The notes under the pieces are model-generated. The model made no database searches. It saw only the letters and a program-made list of their open reading frames with translations, and was not told the DNA's origin. DNA of 64,000 bases from Isoetes taiwanensis (lineage: Eukaryota; Streptophyta; Lycopodiopsida; Isoetales; Isoetaceae), in assembly GCA_021234155.1 (NCBI GenBank), contig JAJEKV010000063.1, positions 2,355,442 through 2,419,441 of the forward strand, given 5' to 3'. The translations under genes were made by a program, and so were the position numbers. How positions within the stretch are numbered: position 1 is the first letter of the stretch; every line of letters starts with the position of its first letter. Positions 24,367-35,032 of this stretch are shown here, piece by piece.

Positions 24367-24593
24367 GATCTCGACCTAATTTTTTATTTTTGAGAAAAAA
24401 ATTTATACAAATTAAGCATTTAGGAGTATACTATGTTGCAAAAGATTATATTACAATTCAATTCGTATAAAAACACTTTTATGCTAATAAGAAATTAATT
24501 TACAGAAAAAAGACACTTTTATAGATATGGAGTAGAAATGTACAGACAAAAGCTTATATGTATATAATTTGCTTTATGTACAAAATTGGCTCC

Positions 24594-25781
24594 TCAAGGC
24601 TTCTCCTTGTGAATTCTCCTCGTCAAATGGAGGTCCTTGGGCATGACTGTCACCCGCTTGGCGTGGATTGCGCAGAGGTTGCCTTCTTCAAAAAGCACTT
24701 TCGGCTCCACCTCTGCCGCCTCTGCGGGGGACCAGGGCTTGTCGATTAGGGTTACCACCTGTAATTCGTCCGGAACTCTTGCATGATTTCTCGCAGGAGT
24801 CGCTCGAATGGCGCCTTCCTGATGAGGAGATTAGTGCATTGCTGGAAGTGCCTAATCTCCCGGAACACACGGACATGCTTAGAGTTGGGCCCGTGGTGCA
24901 CCTTCTTTGGCGGCTCTAGTCTTGGTGGTGGCGGCTTGGGCTGGTTCTTCGGCCGCCCACCTCTAACGTACTTTTGTACATTTTGCTTGCAGTACCAGTC
25001 ATTGTACCTCTTCCATCTGCGGAGGTACTCTTGGTACACCTTCTTCTTGCGGCAATTTGGAATTCCGCGATCTTGTTTTAACATAAATTCCCGCTCGCCC
25101 ACCTTCGACTTCTTGATCACCTTAGGTGGCTTGGGCCACTTAGGGTATGGTGGGCGGGCGTCGGGGTTTGAGGGCTCCCCGGTGTCTTCTTCGGGCTCTT
25201 CTTCTGTTTGCCCTGCTCCTTCACTCCCCTTCTCTTCCTCCTCCTCATCAGTAGGGTCCCGACGAGGCTTCTCAATGTGGACCGTCCCCCTTGGACGGTC
25301 CTGGTCCCTTTTGGACCGCTTCTCTCTCTGTCTTGTCTCATTCTCCCTCTCCCTCTTCTTCCTCTGGGCCCTCTCCTCGGGCCATTCCGCCACCTTCTCC
25401 TTGCCCTTCTTCTTGTTCGAGGTGCCAACCTGGGTGCTCTTCTACTAGTCTTTGCTCTTCTTTGCTCCTGGCTGCTTCTTCTTCTTTGCTCCTCACTCTC
25501 TAGCGATCACATTTGCTACTCCTGGCTTCTTTGCTCCTCCTTCGGTGGGACGGCCAAATGAAGTGAAACGGTCTCGTCAGATCCCCCTGTGTCTCCACAG
25601 AGGAGCTGCGCTAGGCTTTCTCCTCGGAGGCGTGGAAGGTGTCGTCTGTGGAGCTAGACGACTCCTCCTCCCTCCCCGGCCGAAGGTGTTCGGGCACTTG
25701 TTTTCCTCCTCTCGCCGCCTTTGCCATCGAGGGTGTGCGCCTTGGGCTATACTTTCTGGCTGTACATTTGGTGCGCGCCAT
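24594..25781 (-). pseudogene. Y' retrotransposon-borne histone H3-like gene, frame broken
   Basis: ATG at 25781. The first residues, MARTKCTARKYSPRR, match the H3 tail ARTKQTARKS, with Lys4 and Lys9 in register. A later stretch MAKAARGGK recalls TKAARKS around Lys23/27. After a stop at 25611-25613, a Lys-rich GAKK segment (with further stops) leads into a charged insert from 25393, rich in Glu, Lys, Arg and Pro, and a [14 protein letters not shown] motif. The C-terminal 290 bp is an H3 fold: [16 protein letters not shown], then [19 protein letters not shown], a one-base shift near 24752, then [18 protein letters not shown] and [16 protein letters not shown]3 helices alphaN to alpha3 are all represented, and H3 Lys79 is Arg. 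Intact length would be about 395 residues against 136 for H3. It lies after the PBS and before ORF2. It is probably a captured H3 gene with a tail insertion. Loop 1 is not lengthened, which argues against CenH3. Confidence 0.9.
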
Positions 25782-25870
25782 GTCTTACGGTTAGGCAAAC
25801 TGATTACGTTAAGCTGGTTATCAAGGAAGGAGGTTTAGGCAAGGTTAGGTAGAAAATGGGGTGGCAAGAA

Positions 25871-25882
25871 GATATTTAAAAA
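25871..25882 (-). promoter_or_regulatory. TATA-like motif upstream of Y' H3-like gene
   Basis: TTTTTAAATATC on the minus strand lies about 90-100 bp upstream of the MARTK start. The Y copy has a better match (CTATAAATAG) at the same distance. Confidence 0.45.
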
Positions 25883-26335
25883 GGGAAGATGCTCTAGGGA
25901 ATATTCTCCTACCATTAATAGCCCTATTAATTAGCCCCCCTTATTAATTACCCCATTATACATACTTATTAATGTATGGCTAATGTTGTATCATACTATG
26001 AAATTCGAATTTTTCTAATGGTTTGAAGTGTCAATTATGAATTTGCGCCATTTTTCACCCGGGTCTCGGATTGGGATGATTCTTCGACCCATTTTGGATG
26101 AAATCTGATGCTGATGCATAATTTCCACTTCAATTTTACTAGAATGTTAATTTGACTCATTCTTTTTCCCCCATCTAACAACTTAGCCTATTCTTACGGA
26201 CCCACTACCTAGGAGAAATTTTTTCCCTATCTTCGAGGTTCCATGGTGGAAATTTTCATTCCACACCCTATTAGGCCCGTTAGACTACTTACTAGGGACA
26301 TGGTCAGTGCTAGTTCTTGGTCAACCAAGAACATC

Positions 26336-26347
26336 GCTCTGATACCA
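26336..26347 (-). other. Y' primer-binding site (tRNA-iMet)
   Basis: On the minus strand TGGTATCAGAGC, the perfect iMet-type PBS, lies one base inside the 5' LTR end (GGGAGCGTCACA). It orients Y' on the minus strand and proves that the H3-like gene is internal to the element. Confidence 0.9.
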
Positions 26348-26348
26348 T

Positions 26349-27748
26349 TGTGACGCTCCCTACAAAATATACGGCACCCGGTCGTACACACCGTAGGAAA
26401 TCCCCCATCTGGTCCTTCGACTGCACGGGCCCTCCGTCTATCCCACACTCCAGGGTACCCCTGGAGCGAGAAGGGGATACGAAGGTGTCTTGCGCGCCCT
26501 TCCCCTATGGGCTCCTATCACAGCGGAAGCATAAACAATGTCAGAACTAACAATAACAATACAACATACTACTTCGAAGGGTAGCACATCCACATATCCA
26601 TAGCTACAACAGAGATAAACATATGCCGCAAAACATGCGAGCTCCTACCCAAGGCTCAGACTCATGGGAAGGTAGACTGACGGCTAGGCCTCAAGATAGA
26701 GCAGACCGAGTCATAACAATGGCGGGGCTGGCTATAGACAATGGCTAGGGTTGACCACTCCATCCGCCCCTCCTGTGCATACTTTGCAGATGGGCTCGAT
26801 CGGGCTCTGGCATGACTCTAGCCTTCCGGATACGCAATCTCATGGTATCACCCATCGAGACTACTCCGGGTTGCATCTCCCCGGTCCATTAAGGCAGGAA
26901 GGGTTGCATCTCCTCTTCCCGGGGTCTAGAGGTTCCCCGGGCGGCTAGAGAATCGTGGCGACACACGATTCATCCCCGACTTAACCCCCCAAAACAAGAG
27001 CCAGGCCAACACCTGCAGCTCTTGAGAGGCAGGACAACACCATTGCCCCATGAGGTGTCGGACCCATGCCCGGCCCACAGAAGTGACCGGCCATAAGCCT
27101 AACCCGCTATGGGGTCCCCAGTAGCCACGCTCAGTAGGGACCCTCCCTCCATATCTCCTCTAGCCCCGTTATGTAGTGCTGACTCACATCATAGCCCCCG
27201 TAGCCCGGTGGGTTCCTATGCACAGGCTGCATAATAATAGGAACTAAAGGGTCTAACGAGAAGCATTACTAAGTAAGGCTACTAGGTCTCTACCCCCCTT
27301 CCCAATACAAGAGGAGCAAACATGATCAACCATCATCAATAATCATCAGAATAACATCTAATCTAATCATACATATCTAACTTACAGTTAGGGTTCCTTG
27401 ACCAGATGTTGAATAAGGTTTCTAGGATGGATCTACTCTAGATACGAAATACTAACTCATCTGGAGTGCTAACTTCCAGATGAACTACTAAGAACACTAC
27501 TCCAAATACCTGCTCCCGAAGCGCTCCCTCCCATTCCTGGCGTCTCCATGGTCCTCGAAGTGGTCGAAGCCGCACTCACCCCAAGATCGTGCACGCATTC
27601 TGGGGGCAACTACACTAGGCTATGCCACAGCAAACGACGCTCGAAACGGGGTTTCGAGTGCGAAGAAGGTTTCCAAGGTGTTAGGGCCAGGAAAAGAGGT
27701 CTAGGGTTAGGGTTTAGGTTAATATAGATTAGGGTCCACATGGGATGA
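26349..27748 (-). repeat. Y' 5' LTR, 3' portion
   Basis: Minus-oriented LTR ending ...GGGAGCGTCACA. It shares blocks with the Y LTRs, such as the 'gcatactttgcagatgggctcgatcgggc' region matching 33.9-33.97 kb. It continues at 51945-52166 beyond X2. Total about 1.62 kb against 1561 bp for the Y 5' LTR. Confidence 0.8.
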
Positions 27749-27753
27749 CATGT
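27749..27753. repeat. X2 target-site duplication, left copy
   Basis: CATGT here and at 51940-51944 flanks X2 exactly, a 5-bp duplication typical of Ty3/gypsy integration. Confidence 0.85.
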
Positions 27754-28324
27754 TGTTTGGGGTCTGGGTTCGGGAACTCCTGCAAGACAGCCCTCTGTGA
27801 GGACCCTTGGATCTAACAGGAGAATCCGGGGGACTATGTCACGCGGGATTTGCAAGAAAAGAACAAGAAGAAGAAGACAGAACCTAAGAGAACAATGAGA
27901 GGAAAATGATAAGCTTCCTTGATATCAATGATGAACATACATGAGCTCTCGCAATCGAGAGAAGACTGAAGAGAGACAAGACTCAAAACTCATCTAAAAA
28001 CTCATGTGCTAGCTCTACTCATATATATAGTACAATGGCCTTTGGCCCAATATAGACACTCTGACTGATCTCGGTGCCGACTCCTGGAAGGAGGCCTGAT
28101 TTGCAGGAATGTTGGCGGTGCCTCTTGAAGTGCCTAGAATCACGCTGACGCTGACGCGGGCGGTGACGGCCCGTCACTTATCTGAGCGGCGCCTCTTGAT
28201 AGGCTGCTGCTTGGTCTTCTGCGGGGCCTTGGATGGCTGACCCGTGGTTGACTGCGGATCCTTGAGCTTGACTTGGTCCGTCGTATGCATGAATAGTCAT
28301 GTACCAGGAGGCACAGGACTAACA
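27754..28324 (-). repeat. X2 3' LTR
   Basis: 571 bp, TGTTAGTCCTGTGCC to ACCCCAAACA on the minus strand. It is almost identical to 51379-51939 (a few substitutions, such as gtcatg against gtcctg near the start), implying recent insertion. Confidence 0.92.
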
Positions 28325-28341
28325 CTCCCTCCCCACCAAAC
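28325..28341 (-). other. X2 polypurine tract
   Basis: On the minus strand GTTTGGTGGGGAGGGAG directly precedes the 3' LTR. Confidence 0.85.
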
Positions 28342-28680
28342 GACACTCAGGGTGAAGAAAAGGAGGAAGTGTTTCTGAAGGCGGGAAGCCATCAGTCTGA
28401 AAGTGATCCTCACGGGAATGAGGACGGGCACCATTATGGTACTGGCCAATGAGATCCTGGCGTGTTTGAAGAGCAGGAGGAGTGTGGAGCCCAAGGGCAG
28501 GATCAGCATCAATGAGAAAATGAGAGCGCACCATGTCTTCAAGGGCAGCGTGGGCGTCAGAAGAAACAAACTGACATTCCATGAGCAGGCAGGTCTGGAG
28601 GCCGAAGGCACTGACGCTGGCATTCGGATTGCAGTAAAAAATGGGACGCTGCCGATTTAAGGAGCTGAGCAAGATGCATT

Positions 28681-31323
28681 TTAGAGCCGCACAAAAACCT
28701 GCTTGAAGGTGGACTGAAGGATCTGGTGAGGTGGCGGCGATTTGCGCAAGAAGGTGTCAAGACCATGTAGCGCATCAGCAGGGCGTTGCCAACCACGCTC
28801 ATTAGCAATATAGATCCAATTCGTGGTGTTATCAAGAGTGGCACCCTCCTCCCAATGGGAGCGGCGAACAAAACGGGGATCCCACCGGAGATCCGTCGAG
28901 AGCTGAGGTGGAGTCCATCCAGCATGGCTATCCATGACCTTTGTCCAAAAGGGGAGACGCCAATCAGAAGTCAGGAACCTGGGGCGTGGAGGAACACCCA
29001 GGGAAGCATAGGGAGAGGAAACCATGCCCGTGGGCGTAGGTTGCTGAGCCTGCTCCCGGAATTCACTGACAAGGGCCAGATCAAGAGCTTTACACCAACG
29101 ATCCCAGATAGAGGCAGAGAGTTGAGAGTTGACAGGAGGGCTATCCCAGCCTGTGGGGACTGTCTTGCTATCCAGAAGAGCACGTAATTGATTGTAACCG
29201 GCAAGGTGTTGCATATAAATTTGTGCATAGGGAAGATCCTCAGAATGTCCTAGATACTTCCTTATTTGTTGTAGCACTTCCGCTTGCCAGAGAGGTAAAT
29301 GATGTGCAAGCTCAGGCATGTACTCTTGATGAAGAGCGTGTGTCTGAGCATGATCAGCGAGATAGGGGTTGTTATCCTGAAGCAACCATTGAAGAGTGGG
29401 GTCACCCTGAAAGTTCTGTCGTGGCCCATCCCGAAATCTCTCCTGTGTATCACCCAGATAGAAATCATGAAAAATGTAAGCCATAGGCTGAACAGTTCTG
29501 AAGGTGATGAAGTCTGGATCATCGCAGTGAATGAGATCAAATACCAAAAGGGCACAGCATAAACCTTTGTCTTCAATTGAGAGTTTGGGCCAAATCCGAA
29601 GAAAATCTGCAGTGCGCAGGTGAACATCCACAGGACCATCAGCCCCATGCCACTTCAGAAGAAAGAGGTGGCGGCGGGCAACCACATAATCCAGATAGCA
29701 GGAAGGAACTGGGAAATCAACAGGCAGCTGGCTAACGATGGCAATATAGCCGTCAAGTTTGGTCTGTGCCTCATCAGCAGACTGAATAGCGTGCTGTAAC
29801 TGTTGTTCAAGGTCACGGATCCTGTGGTCCTTTTCTAACAGAAGGCGTGACTGGTCACGGACCCGTTTCTGAGAAGTGTGGATCTGTGAGGTGGATTGCC
29901 CAGGAGCATTGAGTCGAAGCACGGCAATCTCCGCGTCATCCAGAATTTTCTGTTTCTGAACCTCCGTAAGCTGATCGTGGAGGGATGTGAGCTGAGAAGT
30001 CTGCGTGGAGAGCTGAGCCGTCAAAGAGGCAATTTGAGCGTCACGCTCGGTAAGGTTTTGAACTTGAGTGCTGTAATTGTCACAAAGCTCTGAGTACAAG
30101 GCGTTAAGCTTAGCAATATCTTTCTCTTTGTCACTCAGGAGAGTATCTTTGGACTTGTTTTGCTCCAATAAGTCCTGAATTTCGGATTGGAGTTGAGCCT
30201 GCTGATCTGTAAGTAGGCTGGTCTGATCCTGTGCACTTTTGAGATCTATACGGGCTTGTAAGAGAGCGCCGTGCTTGTCTTGAAGTTGGGCCTCCAAAGT
30301 TTGAACTTGTGCAGTGGCAGCTTGAAGGTCACGGTGAACCGCATCTGAGGCCGTCAGGGCCGTGTGAACCCCATTTATAAGAGCTTCTTGGGATTCTTGT
30401 AACTTTAGAACAGCAGCTTGAGCATCCTGCTGATACTGATACAACAGCTGACGAGGGTGCTGTGGTGGTGGAGCCTGCTGTTGCCTGGTTTGCGATGTTT
30501 GTGAGACATGGTGTGAACTGGAATGCTTGGATTCTGTAGCAGAGGAGGAGACAGTGACATGGGAGTGCGGAATTTTGACATGACCAGAGGAAGAAGGGTG
30601 TGAAGTGCCAACTTGGTGAGTCTGAGGAAGGGACTGCTGAGTGGAATTTTGAGAATGAGAGTTTGTGGGAGGAAAGTAATGACAGATGAGGGCTTGAAGA
30701 TGGCCTCCCACAGAAGTTTCAGAGGTAGAAAGGGCAGCCCGAAGACGGTCAATTTCTTGGAGAAGACGGTAGAACAACAATTGGGGCCAATCAATGTGGT
30801 GCGTGGAGCGAGTAGCAGTGATCACCATATTATAGAAAGGCTTATTGATATGGGTGTTCTTGATAGAATACCCAAGGTACTTGCGCCACAGAAACTTAAC
30901 AAAAATTTCATGGGGCTTGTCAATATTTGTCAGGCGATGCACATTGGCGTGATAAGCAGGAGCACCAAACTTAGTGACATCGAGATCCCGTATGGCGCAC
31001 CAAGATAAACAAAGGGGTTTGCAAAGGAATATGGAATACCTCAAAATCAGTCTTTGAGTCGAGTGAAATGGTAGTGCCATCGACCATTGTGGTGTATCCA
31101 TACGGGCTATTGACGATGTTAGCGATGAACTGCTTCAACTGGTCAGGATTTGGAGCCGGAAGGTCCATTTGTGAAAATTCGTAAAGCTTCTGGCGTTCTG
31201 CGACTGCACGATTTGGGCCAACAAGGGCTTCACGGAAAGTGGGCGTCAAGAAAGATACTGACTCGAAAAGAGCCGGTTCCCTGGGAGCAGTAGCTTGAAG
31301 TGTAGGAAATTTTGGAGCAGCCA
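28681..31323 (-). CDS. X2 3' ORF: long coiled-coil protein, unknown function
   Basis: Start MAAPKFPTLQATAPR at 31323; stop at 28681. One frame change near 30.98-31.02 kb joins a 117-residue N-terminal part to an 806-codon frame, giving about 880 codons. Layout: an N-terminal globular part (PYGYTTMVDGTTISLD), a Ser/His/Gln-rich linker at about 240-320, and about 230 residues of heptad-rich coiled coil (QVQTLEAQLQDKHGALL, LTDQQAQLQSEIQDLLEQ). A folded C-terminal domain rich in Trp and Pro follows (WDSPPVNSQLSASIWDRW). It occupies the env position, but there is no signal peptide, furin site or transmembrane helix, so an envelope role is unlikely. It is conserved in X1. Separate expression from TATA motifs in the 31.8-32.2 kb gap is plausible. 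Confidence 0.85.
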
Positions 31324-32402
31324 TGGCAAAGAGCTTCAGAAAAGAACGGTGATGCAAGGGCGGAGAGCGGAGATGAAGGCTTAAGAACCGAGGACGGCGC
31401 AGAGGGGACGAAAAAAGGTTTAGGGCGCGCAAATGGAGGTGAAGAGGCATGATAAGGGCGAAGCTGCAACCGTTGATGGTGCCAGGTGTCGAAAGATGCC
31501 AAGGAGACGATTGAGAGGCAAAAATTTGGCTAAGTCCCCAAACAACAAAGGGAGAAGTGATGAACGGTGGGGATGAGGCGTGAGAGAATGATGGGATGTG
31601 ACAGATGGCCAAAGGACACACATTAATGTTCGACGGGTGTGAAAAGAAGCAATGGCATTTAATGCTGGCAACTCGAAGTGGGATATCATTAAAACGAATG
31701 TGTCAGAGGGTACCATGGCTAGATATGCGGCGGGAGAAAAGATTCTCTTTTTAGAAACAACCTTGCATTGCAAACACGTTGGCGATTTTTTTTTGATTGG
31801 TCCACGTCGACAAGGAGTGCCTCAGTTGGCTATATAAGACGAACCGGGAGTGAAGCGAAGACATCCGATGGCGCTCAGCATGGCGGCTGCTGGTTTGAAC
31901 GAGAACTGCACTATGCCCACTAACTGTCAGGAGTGGATTACCTGCAAGATGGATTGTCTGGACCTCTGGCGCTGCCACAATCGTAGCCTGAGAATGGATG
32001 GCTGGTGTGCCGGGATGGCTGAACATCCCGATCCGAAGACCAACGGGATGGAGGTGGTGCTGCACCTTCGGACCCCCCGAAAGGTAACCTCTACCACCTC
32101 CTCGCATCACCTCTCCGCTCCAATCCGGGTAGAGGGTTTTTCTTCTTAGGTTTTTAGTAGATAGGGCTCTGAGCCCGTTTTTGTATATAGGGCAGTGCCC
32201 TTAGCGGAAAGAGCTGGGCTGTGCCCACATTTTGTAAAAATTTCCACCTATAATATAATATGCCACCTTTTTAGTCACTATCTGTTGTGTTTGCGTCTTG
32301 AACTGTATCTGTTTGTTGATTTTCACTTGCTGTGGTATGAAATGTTTTGAGGCGAAAGCCATTAACCAGTGTAGGTAATGGAGTTCCATCTAACTCAGCC
32401 AG
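31324..32402 (-). other. X2 spacer between integrase and 3' ORF
   Basis: About 1.1 kb without a coding signal but colinear with X1 6.67-7.6 kb. It contains two conserved TATA-like motifs on the minus strand: CTATATACAA (32181-32190) and CTTATATAG (around 31829-31837). The short + strand frames here are chance ORFs. Confidence 0.6.
32181..32190 (-). promoter_or_regulatory. X2 internal TATA motif
   Basis: CTATATACAA lies in the same context as TATATATAAAAG of X1. Surrounding words 'gggca.tgccctatata' and 'ctctactcgg/cccgg' are conserved between the two copies, about 0.85 kb upstream of the 3' ORF. Confidence 0.4.
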
Positions 32403-32816
32403 CTAGAAAATGCTGGGTTGAACCACTTGAACTATTTGATAAGGGCCAAGCCATCGAAACTTAAGCTTACCCGGAAAATTTTTGTACCGAGAATCATAAA
32501 GAAGAACCAAATCTCCTTCTTTGAATGTTTTTGTCTTCATACGTTTGTCATGGAGAGATTTTTGCAACCGTTGTCCATGAAGAACACGACTATAAGCATC
32601 CCTTCTAAGTTCATCCAACTGTTCCAATTGATAAACCCTTTCTTTGAGTGCAGCAGGCGGATTATGGGCAGTAGCCAGTTGAAAACGGAGAGTGGGGAGA
32701 ATGTACTCAAAAGGCATGAGAGCTTCTTGACCATAAACCAATTTGAAAGGAGTGTGACCAGTAGCTATTTTGAAACAAGTATTGTAAGCCCATAGAACAG
32801 TAGGAAGCTTGGTTTG
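32403..32816 (-). CDS. X2 integrase C-terminal part (split by Y)
   Basis: The reading frame from the Y junction gives QTKLPTVLWAYNTCFKIAT, then HTPFKLVYGQEALMPFEY, and a C-terminal SH3-like segment with GDLVLLYDSRYK and KLKFRWLGPYQI. It ends at 32403. The other half is at 45913-46.7 kb. The join falls between ...DRAT and QTK, so Y disrupted the gene. No chromodomain follows. Confidence 0.88.
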   Translation of the reverse strand, partial: QTKLPTVLWAYNTCFKIATGHTPFKLVYGQEALMPFEYILPTLRFQLATAHNPPAALKERVYQLEQLDELRRDAYSRVLHGQRLQKSLHDKRMKTKTFKEGDLVLLYDSRYKNFPGKLKFRWLGPYQIVQVVQPSIF

Positions 32817-34377
32817 TGTGACGTTCCAGCACAGTATACGGTCCCAGGACGTATACTGTACTGCCCCGTCACGCATACACGCCACTCCGACCGACGTGTA
32901 CGCCAACGGATAGCCAGGTAAGTAGCCCTAGGGGGCAACTTGCTAGGAGTGTTCATATATTATTAATGTGCACATGTGCACATTAATGAGGGCACACCTT
33001 TCCATGTTGGCATATTTTGCCACCTAGCCATTAAAGGCAAGTGGGGCCTTTCCAATTATCCCACATGCCAAATTGGGTAATTGGAAACCCTAGCCTAAAC
33101 CCCATGTCTATTTAGGGTAGGAAAACCCTAGCTTGCTAGTTTTCGTCCTTAGGGTTTTAGAGCTCAGTTTTGGCTGCCCTAGGAGCCAAAACCGCCTCCC
33201 AGACGACGCCCAAGCGAATTGCACCATCAGTTCCCCTGAATTCGCTCAGCTCAGCAGGATGGTTGAACTCAGGTCAGGAGGAGCCACTCAAGGATCAGGT
33301 ATTTGGTCAATTTAATAGCTTAAACCGTCTTCTAGTCATAGAATCAGTAGGTTTAGACTATTAAATTGCCCATAGTAGCTATCTAGATCTTAGATCTCGG
33401 ACACTAACTAAAGAACCTAACTCTATGATTAGATCTAGTTCTTTAGTTCTGCTGTGATGTATTTGGATGATGTCTCTCTGTGAACTCCTTGTATTGGGAA
33501 GGGGGGTAGAGGCCCTAAAGCTTGTAGTTGATGCTCCTAGAGTAGCCTCTCTAGCACACTTTGTAGATCTCGGCACGTGCACAAGAGCCCCACACAGTTT
33601 GTAGGTGGAGGGCGGGCGGCTTATAAGGAGGCTCGTGTTAGACTCTTGAGCGATCCCTATGGTGTGTTAGTACTGCCGGGGATCATTGTGACTAGGTCTA
33701 ATGGCTTGCCACTGCGTGTGGGCAAGGCATGGGCTCGACACTCGTGAGGTGGTGAATATGACCTTCCATTGAGTTCAAGTCGAATACGGGCAGTGGCCCT
33801 CTAGTCACCTTGAGTCAGCATGTAGATCTCTGGAGGGAGAGATCCCTACCTGCCCCATCGGAACTGGGGAGATGCAACCCAGGATATAGCCCCCTTGGCT
33901 ATGCATCCGTGAGGACTCTGATCGAGTCCCAACACTTTTCAGCCTACTCTGCAAAGTGTGCACAGGAGGGGCGGATGGAGTGGACAACCCTATGCCATGT
34001 TCTTATGCCAGCCAAATCCATTGCCATGAATTCTGTCTGCAATGAACTCTGGAGACCCAAGCCATCAGTCACCCTTGAGTCTGAGCCTTGGGTAGGATTC
34101 CCCATGTGATGTGCTGACCACTGTCTATGCAGATGTTGATATACCACCCCTCAGGGTGGATGGAGGATTCTGTTGGTACTGACATGTATGTTTACGCTTC
34201 CGCAGCTAGGTAGGCCCTGAGGGAGACGGGGTAGAATGACACCTCCACTCTCCCCACTGGGACTCGTTACGGGTGCAGTGATATGTGGAGGGCCCTGTAT
34301 CAGCATGGAGCTGGTGTGGGGGAAGAACTCCTGTTTGTATACGGTGAGGGCACCGTATACGAGTAGGGGACGTCACA
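32817..34377 (+). repeat. Y 5' LTR
   Basis: 1561 bp, TGTGACGTTCC...GGGGACGTCACA, so the ends form an inverted repeat. Each end also holds a hairpin: 10-bp arms at 32831-32840/32850-32859, and 34337-34346/34351-34360. The partner is 44366-45912. Differences between the two LTRs cluster at CAG/CTG. Confidence 0.92.
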
Positions 34378-34378
34378 G

Positions 34379-34390
34379 TGGTATCAGAGC
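34379..34390 (+). other. Y primer-binding site (tRNA-iMet)
   Basis: TGGTATCAGAGC is found one base after the LTR end CGTCACA. This is the standard plant iMet PBS. Confidence 0.93.
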
Positions 34391-34925
34391 AATGTTCTTG
34401 GAGACCAAGAGCAAAGCACTGACCATGTTCCCAGTAGTACTAACCTGATAGGGTCCTCAAGCCTCGAAAAGTGGGAAAATTTTTTCTCACCTTTGTAGTT
34501 ATGCTAAGCTAGTAACAATTAAGTGAATTGGAATTTAACAAGATTAAAAAGAATGAGCCAAAATTTTCCAAGTGAGGTGGTCTCCTGATTTCCGCTGATC
34601 ATAAAACTAACTTTTTGTTTTGAAGCGAGGCAAGCTATGAACATTGAATAAGAACACCAAAACATGATGAATTTGAGAAAAATAATGTGGTAAGGCTAAT
34701 TCTAAGGTAGGAATTAGTTAGAATAGCATGTTTTAATTACCTAAAAACCCTAGAAATGTATGAGATCTCACATTTCCTTTGTGTGCAAAAACTAAACATT
34801 AGTATTGGAGCAGGGCAAGAAGACCAATAAATAGGAAAAAGTCTGAAATAAGCATAAATTTTAGATAAGTTAGTGCCTTAGCATGTTAAACGAGCAACTT
34901 GAGTTTTGACCTAAAATTCCACAAG
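34391..34925 (+). other. Y leader between PBS and H3-like gene
   Basis: AT-rich, non-coding, about 0.5 kb. I see no ORF or repeat beyond the promoter motif at its end. Confidence 0.5.
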
Positions 34926-34935
34926 CTATAAATAG
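34926..34935 (+). promoter_or_regulatory. TATA box upstream of Y H3-like gene
   Basis: CTATAAATAG, a strong plant TATA match, lies about 100 bp before the MARTK start, leaving room for a start site and a short 5' UTR. Confidence 0.6.
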
Positions 34936-35032
34936 ATGTAGAACCCCCTCATTTTTTAGTCCAAGCCCTAGAAATCATCTTCCCAACTTAGGCGATCTTT
35001 CGGCGCTTTTATCCGATTGTGATCCGTAAAGC

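Noticed and set aside
24783-25448. A 221-codon plus-strand ORF rich in Phe, Leu and Ser
   Set aside because: It is the antisense shadow of the Lys/Glu/Arg-rich insert of the minus-strand H3-like gene; codon complementarity explains its composition.
24594-25781. Ordinary host histone H3 pseudogene
   Set aside because: The same gene, with the same long insert, occupies the same position in a second element copy, and host H3 is only about 136 residues.
24594-25781. Centromeric CenH3
   Set aside because: The tail has the canonical ARTK.TARK motif and loop 1 is not lengthened, which are features of canonical H3 rather than CenH3.
28681-31323. Envelope gene in X2
   Set aside because: No signal peptide, cleavage site or transmembrane helix; the protein is dominated by a soluble coiled coil.
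34379-34390. tRNA gene fragment
   Set aside because: Only the 12-base primer-binding match is present, directly at an LTR end; no cloverleaf.
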